A DNA stretch of 39,775 nucleotides from Methanobacteriota archaeon (GTDB lineage: Archaea > Thermoplasmatota > Thermoplasmata > SG8-5 > JACRNV01), in assembly GCA_016214785.1 (NCBI GenBank), contig JACRNV010000058.1, positions 1 through 39,775 of the forward strand, given 5' to 3'. Position numbers and translations under genes: made by a program. The notes under the pieces are model-generated. The model worked only from the letters and a program-made list of their open reading frames with translations, made no database searches and was not told where the DNA came from. Of this stretch, positions 1 through 5,607 are shown one piece after another (within the stretch, counting starts at the first letter, position 1; the number at the start of each line of letters is the position of its first letter).

Positions 1-135
1 CAATGCAATAAGGAGATCAAAAAACCGCTGCATAATAAGTACTTCAAGTCTGTGCCTGCCATACGGCAGGCAGTCCGACGGTTCCTTAAGAATGATTTTT
101 TTATGCCCAAAATGTTTACTTATTTATGTCCTTAG
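1..135 (+). pseudogene. IS630-like transposase, C-terminal end (partial, cut by window edge)
   Basis: An open frame runs from the first base to a TAG at 133-135 and encodes 44 residues. It contains PLHNKYFKSVPAIRQAV and ends MFTYLCP. IS630/Tc1-type transposases commonly end with a similar segment: an aromatic pair after a 'N(K/R)YF' stretch, a helix, then a short '(K/T)YLC' tail. The codon use is AT-rich, unlike the GC-rich genes that follow, as expected of an insertion sequence. The DDE catalytic core would lie outside the window, so it cannot be told whether the element is intact or a remnant. No terminal inverted repeat could be recognised. Confidence 0.5.
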
Positions 136-230
136 CTATCAATGCGACATTAAGAGCATACATCGATGGACTGATGCCTAGAGATACGGAACGTATCAGA
201 ACTGCTTTCAAGAAACTGACAGATGTTTAG
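126..230 (+). other. Short open frame (34 codons) overlapping the transposase stop
   Basis: ATG at 126 opens a frame of 34 residues ending in TAG at 228-230, overlapping the transposase end. It contains PRDTERIRTAFKKLTDV. I do not recognise it. It may be the remnant of a gene truncated by the insertion sequence, or chance. The remaining DNA up to 396 shows no further coding. Confidence 0.2.
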
Positions 231-324
231 AACGCTACGATCCGAAAAGCACGCTTCAAAGAGAATCCGGCACATGAAATAATGTTCTCGAGAACGTTCA
301 ATGAATATATAGGAGGCCCATTTC

Positions 325-339
325 TAAATTAATATATTT
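325..339 (+). promoter_or_regulatory. Probable TATA box for tyrS-thiDN
   Basis: The AT-rich run TAAATTAATATATT lies about 60-70 bases before the tyrS ATG, which predicts a transcript start near 360 and a leader of about 35 bases. There is no clear Shine-Dalgarno site before the ATG. Confidence 0.45.
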
Positions 340-396
340 CATGAGAATAACCCGCCCACCGAAATCCTCTTAACCCCTTGGTATGTATGCCTTTCG

Positions 397-1449
397 ATGG
401 ACCCCGGGGACAAGCTTGCATTGCTCCTGCGCAACGTGCAGGAGGTAGTGACCGAGGACGAGGCGCGCGCCCTTCTCGAGCGGAGCGGCCCGAAGCGCGC
501 CTACGTCGGCATCGAGCCCTCGGGGCTCTTCCACGTTGGGCACCTCATCTTTGCCAACAAGACAAAAGACCTCACGGCGCTGGGCTTCGATTTCATCGTC
601 CTTATGGCCGATTGGCACGCTTTCATCAACGATAAGTACGATGGCGACATCGACGCAATCAAGACGAGCGGCGCCTTCCTCAAGGACGCCTTCCTGGCGC
701 TGGGCTGCGACGAGGAGAAGGTGAGATTCGTCTCCACCAGCGAGTACATCAACGACGGGACCTACTGGGAGAAGGTCCTGCGCATCTCAAAGTCATCATC
801 CGTGGCTAGAATAAAGCGCGCCATGACCATCATGGGGAGGAAGGAGGACGAGGCCGACGCCGACGCCTCCAAGCTCATATACCCTGCGATGCAGGCCGCC
901 GACATCTTCCATTTGAAGCTCGACCTCGCGCTCGGCGGCATGGACCAGCGCCACGCGCACATGCTCGCGAGGGATGCCGCCGAAAAGCTTGGCTGGAGGA
1001 AGTTCGTCGCCATCCACACCCCGCTGCTGATGAGCCTCCAGGGGAGCGGGAGGATGGACGCCGGGGAGAGCAAGATGAGCAAGTCCCGGCCCGAGACGTG
1101 CATATTCATCCACGACTCGCCGGAGGACATCGCGAAGAAGATGAACGCGGCCTTCTGCCCGGCGAAGGTGGCCGAGGGCAACCCCGTCCTGGAGCACTGC
1201 AGGTTCATCGTCTTCCCGAGCGCGGGCAGACTGGAAGTCAAGAGGCCGGAGAAGTTCGGCGGCGACGTCAACTTCGCCAGCTACGGGGAGCTGGAGAGCG
1301 CCTACGTCGACGGCAAGCTCCACCCATCGGATTTGAAATCCGCGACGGCAAGGCAGGTGGCGGACATCCTCGCGCCGGCCAGGGACTACCTGGCGAGGCA
1401 CAAGGGGAATTTAGAGAAAGTAATCGAGATGGCAGGGGTGAAAAGATGA
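397..1449 (+). CDS. tyrS: Tyrosyl-tRNA synthetase (archaeal type)
   Basis: This class Ic aminoacyl-tRNA synthetase charges tRNA-Tyr with tyrosine in the cytoplasm. The 350-residue product has the ATP-binding HIGH-type motif as HVGH (residues 46-49) after YVGIEPSG, and an intact KMSKS loop at residues 226-230. Its size and the single compact Rossmann plus C-terminal domain match archaeal TyrRS, which is shorter than the bacterial enzyme because it lacks the S4 domain. The start at 397 gives the expected N-terminus (MDPGDKLALLLRNVQEV). The stop overlaps the thiDN start in an ATGA, so the two are probably one operon with coupled translation. A TATA-like run lies about 65 bases upstream. Confidence 0.96.
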   Translation: MDPGDKLALLLRNVQEVVTEDEARALLERSGPKRAYVGIEPSGLFHVGHLIFANKTKDLTALGFDFIVLMADWHAFINDKYDGDIDAIKTSGAFLKDAFLALGCDEEKVRFVSTSEYINDGTYWEKVLRISKSSSVARIKRAMTIMGRKEDEADADASKLIYPAMQAADIFHLKLDLALGGMDQRHAHMLARDAAEKLGWRKFVAIHTPLLMSLQGSGRMDAGESKMSKSRPETCIFIHDSPEDIAKKMNAAFCPAKVAEGNPVLEHCRFIVFPSAGRLEVKRPEKFGGDVNFASYGELESAYVDGKLHPSDLKSATARQVADILAPARDYLARHKGNLEKVIEMAGVKR

Positions 1450-2786
1450 AGCGCGTCCTGATAATCGGCGGCTTGGATCAGAGCGGCATCGCGGGGCTGG
1501 GCGCGGACATGCGCTCCCTGGGCTCCCTGGGGATGGGGTGCGCCCCGGTTGCGACATCGATAGTCCTGGAGAGCAGCGCGAAGCTGGACAGGATAGTGCC
1601 AATAGAGCCGGACGTCATCCGCGACGGGATAAGGGCCGTCCTGGAGGACGGCGAGCCCAACGCCGTCAAGCTCGGCATGCTATACGCCAAGGCTACAACG
1701 AAGACCGTGTCCAAGGAGCTCGAGGACCTGGAATGCCCCATCATAGTCGACCCTGTTCTCGCCGCATCGGTAGGGAACCCCCTCGCGGAGGAGGGGATGG
1801 TCCAGAGCCTCTTCGACAACATACTCCCCATCGCCGACCTTGTCACGCCCAACCTCAGGGAGCTTCAGGCCCTTTCGGGGAACAAGGCCGTCACGTACAG
1901 CGACGCGGAGCGCGCGGCCGACAAGCTATTGACAGAGGGCGGCGCGGGCGCCGTCCTGGTCAAGGGCGGGCACATGAAGGGCAAGCTCGCCGCGGACATC
2001 CTCGTCGAGCCGCGGCTCGTCACCGAGTTCGCGGCGCCAAGGCTCCCGCTCTCGCACCCGAGGGGCCTCGGATGCACGTACGCTTCTCTGATCACCGGGT
2101 ACATCGCGCTTGGAGAAGAGCTCAAGGACGCCGTCGGCCACGCCAAGGACAGGCTGCACACGAGCCTCGAGCACGCCGAGAGACTGGGTAGCGCCACCGT
2201 GCTCAACCCGATAAGGAGCGTCGTGAGGGAGGCAGAATTGTACAGGATAACGGAGCAGATGCGCGCGGCCATACCGGAGCTGTTGGGCATCCTCGTCCCC
2301 GATCTGGTCCCGGAGGTGGGCGTCAACGCCGCCTACGCGATATGGGGCGCGAAGGACATGCGCGAGGTCTGCACGCTGGACTCGAGGATAATTCTGAAAG
2401 GGGGCATCCCGTCGACTATGGGCTCGCCGGCTTTCGGCGTATCGAGGCACATCGCCAGGGTCGTCCTCACGGCGATGGAGTACGAGCCGTGGGCGAGGTG
2501 CGCGATAAACGTGCGCTACTCCGAGTCGGCAGTCAAAGCGGCGCGGCGCGCGAAGCTGTCGATGAGCAGCTTCGACCGCAGGGACGAGCCGAAGAACAAG
2601 AGGACAATGGCCTGGGGCACGGCGAGAGCCATAGAGTCCGCGGGCTACATACCGGACATCATCTGGGACGCCGGCGGGCACGGCAAGGAAGCGATGATGA
2701 GGGTCCTCGGGCGCAACCCGGCCGACGTGCTGAACAAGGTCGAGAGGCTCGCAAGCACTATGAGGAGGCCTAGGCGGCCTTCTTAG
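1446..2786 (+). CDS. thiDN: Bifunctional HMP/HMP-phosphate kinase - ThiN-type thiamine-phosphate synthase (ThiDN)
   Basis: The 446-residue fusion serves thiamine synthesis. The N-terminal ThiD ribokinase-fold part (about 1-250) phosphorylates hydroxymethylpyrimidine and its phosphate, and has the substrate loop GGLDQSGIAGLGAD (8-21) and the anion-hole segment. The C-terminal ThiN part (about 262-446) joins the pyrimidine and thiazole units in place of ThiE; it shows GSPAFGVSRHIARVVL and INVRYSE, typical of ThiN. The usual GTGC anion hole reads GLGC (207-210); the cysteine is kept. The reading frame is open far upstream, but ATG 1446, which overlaps the tyrS stop by four bases, gives the ThiD N-terminus MKRVLIIGG. 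The 3' end overlaps the convergent FKBP gene by 17 bases. Confidence 0.93.
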   Translation: MKRVLIIGGLDQSGIAGLGADMRSLGSLGMGCAPVATSIVLESSAKLDRIVPIEPDVIRDGIRAVLEDGEPNAVKLGMLYAKATTKTVSKELEDLECPIIVDPVLAASVGNPLAEEGMVQSLFDNILPIADLVTPNLRELQALSGNKAVTYSDAERAADKLLTEGGAGAVLVKGGHMKGKLAADILVEPRLVTEFAAPRLPLSHPRGLGCTYASLITGYIALGEELKDAVGHAKDRLHTSLEHAERLGSATVLNPIRSVVREAELYRITEQMRAAIPELLGILVPDLVPEVGVNAAYAIWGAKDMREVCTLDSRIILKGGIPSTMGSPAFGVSRHIARVVLTAMEYEPWARCAINVRYSESAVKAARRAKLSMSSFDRRDEPKNKRTMAWGTARAIESAGYIPDIIWDAGGHGKEAMMRVLGRNPADVLNKVERLASTMRRPRRPS

Positions 2787-3642
2787 TTATCGAGAGCACC
2801 GTTATCTGGAACGTCAGCGTCTTGCCGACGACCTCGCGGTTGAAGTCTATCGTGAATGTCCCGGCGGCCTTGTCGACGCCGGTTATGATGTAGGGGCCCT
2901 TCTCGGAATCGCTCCCCGTTATCTTGCCCACGTCTGATTGCGAGAGCTGGTGCTCGATGATTATGATGCCGCCTCCGCCGTTCGCGGACTCGTCGATGGA
3001 AATGACCTTGCCCTTCCAGAGCCCCTCGCCGAACGGGAATGCCTCGCCGATGAAGGGCTCGTTCTTGACGGTGACCATGCCCTGCGGATCTACGTACTGG
3101 ACAGTGGCGTTCCAGTGCCAGAGGTTCGACACAACGTGCGCGCCGATGGTGGCCGTCACGTTGTAGTACGTCTTGAAGTCGGACTCGTTGTAGGTTATCT
3201 CCAGGACGGGGGCCATCATGCGCAAGGGCCTTGTGACTATCTTGGTCGGGTCGGGCGTCCCGTACCCCTTGTCCGGGGAGACCGTTATCGTCTTCGTCTC
3301 GTTCGGGCGCATCCCGCGCACGCCTGCGTCGAAGCCCGCGATCATCTGCCCCGAGCCTATGGTGAAGTTGAGGGGGGAGTACGTTCCCTTCGACGAGAAG
3401 CTGATCGCCTTCGGATAGACTGCGTTGTTCTCCGCCACCGGTTTCATCGAGGTGTCGAATACCCTGCCGTCGCTGAACATGCCTATGTAATCGACCGAAA
3501 CCGCGTCACCGTCCTCGACGATGAGCGAGGACGTTGTGATGGTCTGGTGCGGCTTGTCCATGACGAACACGTACGACACGGTCACTGAGCTGAGCACTAT
3601 CGCTATAGCGATGATGATTGCCGATAGGACCTTCGTTGACAT
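2770..3642 (-). CDS. FKBP-type peptidyl-prolyl isomerase, membrane-anchored
   Basis: The 290-residue protein starts with a hydrophobic signal or anchor segment (about residues 5-27, AIIIAIAIVLSSVTVSYVFV), so the rest probably lies outside the membrane. The FKBP core follows: VEDGDAVSVDYIGMFSDG, FDTS, the IGSGQMIAGFDAGVRGM stretch and DKGYG, all hallmarks of archaeal SlyD-like FKBPs, which have a chaperone-like insert-in-flap region. The C-terminal ~120 residues include a glycine run (NGGGG) and an IDFNREVVGKTLTF element that closes the FKBP fold. It likely isomerises prolyl bonds in secreted proteins and helps them fold. It is convergent with thiDN and downstream of the small gene ending at 3674, from which it may be transcribed. 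Confidence 0.88.
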   Translation of the reverse strand: MSTKVLSAIIIAIAIVLSSVTVSYVFVMDKPHQTITTSSLIVEDGDAVSVDYIGMFSDGRVFDTSMKPVAENNAVYPKAISFSSKGTYSPLNFTIGSGQMIAGFDAGVRGMRPNETKTITVSPDKGYGTPDPTKIVTRPLRMMAPVLEITYNESDFKTYYNVTATIGAHVVSNLWHWNATVQYVDPQGMVTVKNEPFIGEAFPFGEGLWKGKVISIDESANGGGGIIIIEHQLSQSDVGKITGSDSEKGPYIITGVDKAAGTFTIDFNREVVGKTLTFQITVLSITKKAA

Positions 3643-3673
3643 TGGCCCTCAATCCTGTTGGCGCCGCGCGCCA

Positions 3674-3940
3674 CTACAGCGACTTTATCTTCTCCGACAC
3701 GAAGTTCTTGATCTCGGGAGTATCCGGAATCGTCAAAGACCTCTTGAACCGCTCCGTGCCGTCGGGGAGGTAGTATCCCCTGGATATCGAGATGAACTCG
3801 TTGACGGAGCCGTCCTCGGTCTTCGCCTTCTTCCTCGCTACCTCGAGGAAGTTGTTCTTGCCGAAAGGTACCTTCTCGGCGCGAATGGTCTCAAACTCTA
3901 CTTTTCCTCCGCTTCGTCCAGTTGATTCGGTGTCTTCCAT
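3674..3940 (-). CDS. Small conserved-looking hypothetical protein
   Basis: This 88-residue product is rich in charged residues, with no membrane segment and no cysteine. The core NNFLEVARKKAK...NEFISISRGYY...DGTERFKRSLTIPD looks like a small beta-sheet domain, followed by a C-terminal helix (EIKNFVSEKIKSL). This layout recalls the ssDNA-binding PC4 fold, but the resemblance is weak and no function is claimed. A G-rich run (AGGGGG) upstream of the ATG could serve as ribosome-binding site. It lies 31 bases upstream of the FKBP gene on the same strand and has its own TATA-like box near 3991-4000, divergent from the DUF1003 gene. Confidence 0.72.
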   Translation of the reverse strand: MEDTESTGRSGGKVEFETIRAEKVPFGKNNFLEVARKKAKTEDGSVNEFISISRGYYLPDGTERFKRSLTIPDTPEIKNFVSEKIKSL

Positions 3941-3990
3941 TTCTGTAGCCCCCTTTTTTTATTGCTCCGACGCCTGCATTTTCGATGCGC

Positions 3991-4035
3991 GTCATATATT
4001 GGGCAGGGCGATAAAACACCCTCCCTTTATAAAGG
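3991..4035. promoter_or_regulatory. Divergent TATA-like boxes
   Basis: CATATATT at 3993-4000 fits a minus-strand promoter for the gene starting at 3940. TTTATAAAGG at 4026-4035, nearly palindromic, could serve the plus-strand DUF1003 gene (leader of about 90 bases) or either strand. No other feature is seen between 3941 and 4151. Confidence 0.4.
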
Positions 4036-4151
4036 TTATGTGTCCCGCCCGGACGCCTCCGACGGGGCCCACGAGGGCGTTGGGCTTGGCCGGGGGATGG
4101 CCGCGCCGTCGGCAGATATTTCTACGCGCACGTCTTCACCAGACAGGAAAC

Positions 4152-4901
4152 ATGGAGGCGATGGGGTTGCCCAAGGACGGTACTGTAGTCTGCCAGATGT
4201 GCGGGAAGGTCATCGAGGAAGACCAGGCAGTCATGGGGGACGCCGTGCGCGCCCCGATAGTCGAAGTGATACGCGGGAAGCACCCCGGATGGTCCCCCGA
4301 CGGCTACATCTGCATAAACGACCTGAACCGGTTCAGGGCCGAGTACGTGCGCCACATCCTCGAGGCCGAGAAGGGGGAGCTGACGGCGCTGGAGCGGGAC
4401 GTGCTGAAGAGCATCCAGGAGCAGGAGCTCATGTCCAGGGACATCAATGCAGACATCATGCGCAGGCGGACCATGGGCGAGAAGGTGGCCGACAAGTTCG
4501 CGGCATTCGGCGGGAGCTGGACGTTCATCGCGATGTTCGGCGCGTTCATACTCACATGGATAGCCATTAACTCCTTCGCGCTCCTGGCGCGTCCCTACGA
4601 TCCGTACCCGTACATCCTCCTGAACCTCTTCCTCTCGACGCTGGCCGCGCTCCAGGCGCCCATCATCATGATGAGCCAGAACAGGCAGGCGATGAGGGAC
4701 AGGCTGCACGCCGAGCAGGACTACAGGGTGAACCTGAAGGCCGAGCTGGAGGTCAGGCACCTCAACGAGAAGATGGACCACCTCCTGATGCGCCAGTGGC
4801 AGCGCCTCCTGGACATCCAGGAGATACAGACGGAGATAATGCACGGGCTATCCTCGCGCCCGAAGGACCGCGCGCAGACAACCCCACCCCCGGACCAGTG
4901 A
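4152..4901 (+). CDS. DUF1003 family membrane protein
   Basis: The 249-residue protein has an N-terminal cysteine-bearing region (CQMCGKVIEE at about 15-24 and a later cysteine in GYICIND) and a charged helical linker. Two membrane helices follow: SWTFIAMFGAFILTWIAINS and YILLNLFLSTLAALQAPIIM. Next come SQNRQAMRDRLHAEQDY and a coiled C-terminal tail (NLKAELEVRHLNEKMDHLL). The second helix plus the QNRQ and DY..NLKAE signatures are diagnostic of DUF1003, whose function is unknown. The open frame extends upstream to 3792, but that part is antisense to the 88-residue gene and lies before the promoter. ATG 4152, after AGGAAAC, gives a normal family N-terminus. Confidence 0.87.
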   Translation: MEAMGLPKDGTVVCQMCGKVIEEDQAVMGDAVRAPIVEVIRGKHPGWSPDGYICINDLNRFRAEYVRHILEAEKGELTALERDVLKSIQEQELMSRDINADIMRRRTMGEKVADKFAAFGGSWTFIAMFGAFILTWIAINSFALLARPYDPYPYILLNLFLSTLAALQAPIIMMSQNRQAMRDRLHAEQDYRVNLKAELEVRHLNEKMDHLLMRQWQRLLDIQEIQTEIMHGLSSRPKDRAQTTPPPDQ

Positions 4902-4960
4902 TAGCAACAGTTAAATGACCAGAGGCATTTATCGCTCTCAAATCCCTTACAGACACCGTC

Positions 4961-4982
4961 AGGCCCGTAGCTTGGCTCGGTT
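4961..4982 (+). repeat. 5' tRNA-Ile fragment (degenerate partial copy)
   Basis: These 22 bases match the first 22 bases of the intact tRNA-Ile gene (5129-5150) at 20 positions and cover the acceptor 5' strand and part of the D-arm. The rest of a tRNA does not follow. A TATA-like GCATTTATCG at about 4925-4934 sits at the right distance for transcription to start at this fragment. It may be what remains of an older tRNA-Ile copy. Confidence 0.7.
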
Positions 4983-5080
4983 CCGCGAGATGTGCGAGCA
5001 GAATTCGTCCTCTCGCGGAAAGGGCTAAGCAAGTCGCTTAGCCCGGTCCGAGGCGAGGACCACACTCACGGAACCTCGCC
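4981..5080 (+). repeat. Three consecutive perfect hairpins upstream of tRNA-Ile
   Basis: TTCCGCGAG (4981-4989) pairs with CTCGCGGAA (5012-5020), 9 bp. GGGCTAAGC (5022-5030) pairs with GCTTAGCCC (5036-5044), 9 bp with a 5-base loop. GGCGAGG (5052-5058) pairs with CCTCGCC (5074-5080), 7 bp. The series lies between the tRNA fragment and the intact tRNA. It could be a structured precursor RNA or a decayed mobile sequence. Confidence 0.6.
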
Positions 5081-5128
5081 GAGGAAAGAGCTAAGCGGAG
5101 GGCCCGGCTCCGGAAAATAAACAACAAA

Positions 5129-5203
5129 GGGCCCGTAGCTTAGCTCGGTTGGAGCGCCCGGCTGATAACCGGGAGGTCATGAGTCCAAATCTCATCGGGC
5201 CCA
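5129..5203 (+). tRNA. tRNA-Ile (anticodon GAT)
   Basis: A full cloverleaf can be folded by eye. The acceptor arm is GGGCCCG/CGGGCCC (5129-5135 with 5196-5202) with discriminator A at 5203. The D-arm starts GCTTAGC. The anticodon stem is CCCGG/CCGGG (5157-5161 with 5169-5173) around the loop CTGATAA, with GAT at 5164-5166. The variable region is AGGTC, and the T-stem ATGAG/CTCAT encloses TCCAAAT. CCA is not encoded. There is no intron. The T-loop starts TCC rather than the common TTC, which is normal in some archaea. The 14 bases 5183-5196 have a perfect antisense copy in the trailer at 5222-5235. Confidence 0.93.
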
Positions 5204-5290
5204 TTCTTTCTTTTACATCGAGATGAGATTTGGACGAGGACTCGGAACCAACGCGCATAGAGCGAGTCCGAAGCGAGGATGAGGACTACA
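5197..5290 (+). repeat. Duplicated tRNA-Ile 3'-flank unit, copy 1
   Basis: Copy 1 starts in the last bases of the tRNA. The first 48 bases (5197-5244) match 5372-5419 at 47 of 48 positions. A hairpin then follows with a conserved stem, GGACTCG (5238-5244) with CGAGTCC (5263-5269), and an 18-base loop that differs from the loop of copy 2. The 3' part (agtccgaagcgaggatgag) is similar in copy 2. The copies are 175 bases apart. Confidence 0.85.
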
Positions 5291-5357
5291 ATATCTCAGT
5301 CTCATCCGAGCCAAGACATGCGAAGCATGTCAGGTGCGAGGATTTCCGGAGAAATCC
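5277..5357 (+). repeat. Three more perfect hairpins between the two repeat units
   Basis: GGATGAG (5277-5283) pairs with CTCATCC (5301-5307). GACATGC (5315-5321) pairs with GCATGTC (5325-5331) around a GAA loop. GGATTTC (5340-5346) pairs with GAAATCC (5351-5357) around CGGA. Each is a perfect 7-bp stem, and the short loops suggest RNA structure rather than chance palindromes. Confidence 0.55.
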
Positions 5358-5371
5358 GAGTTATCAGCAGA

Positions 5372-5465
5372 GGGCCCATTCTTTCTTTTACATCGATATG
5401 AGATTTGGACGAGGACTCGCTGGCCAGACTGAAAAAAGCGAGTCCAAAGTGAAGGTGAGGAATCA
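5372..5465 (+). repeat. Duplicated tRNA-Ile 3'-flank unit, copy 2
   Basis: Copy 2 begins with GGGCCCA, the tRNA 3' end, but no tRNA precedes it. It carries the same flank, including the sequence antisense to the tRNA T-arm. Its hairpin stem is longer, GGACTCGCT (5413-5421) with AGCGAGTCC (5437-5445), 9 bp, and the loop is different. From 5466 to 5570 nothing further is recognised except increasing AT content. Confidence 0.85.
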
Positions 5466-5570
5466 TGTAGAAATTAATTACTCGCCCTCACTCCAAGCAA
5501 AGGGCTCGCGCAAAGATCCCATGCACAACTGTGTTCATATTCTTAGACATATATTAGATATTGTCAAGTA

Positions 5571-5592
5571 TTATATATATATTATTATAATC
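5571..5592 (+). promoter_or_regulatory. TATA-rich promoter of the coiled-coil protein gene
   Basis: The run TTATATATATATTATTATAA ends 15 bases before the ATG at 5608. A TATA box in its left half would place the transcript start at or near the ATG, so the message is probably leaderless. Confidence 0.55.
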
Positions 5593-5607
5593 TAGGGCGC
5601 GAAACTC

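Noticed and set aside
3792-4151. Extended start for the DUF1003 protein
   Set aside because: The extra 120 codons are antisense to the 88-residue gene and precede the likely promoter.
4961-5110. A second, intron-containing tRNA
   Set aside because: Only the first 22 bases match. No anticodon arm or T-arm could be placed in the following hairpins.
4981-5445. CRISPR array
   Set aside because: The repeats are two long diverged units and different hairpins, not regular short repeats with unique spacers, and no cas gene is present.
5277-5460. Box C/D guide RNA
   Set aside because: GATGAG-type motifs occur, but no proper C (RTGATGA) and D (CTGA) box pair with suitable spacing was found.
5230-5595. 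121-residue open frame on the plus strand after the tRNA
   Set aside because: It crosses both repeat units and several hairpins, has no ribosome-binding site, and its composition follows the repeats. It is not a gene.
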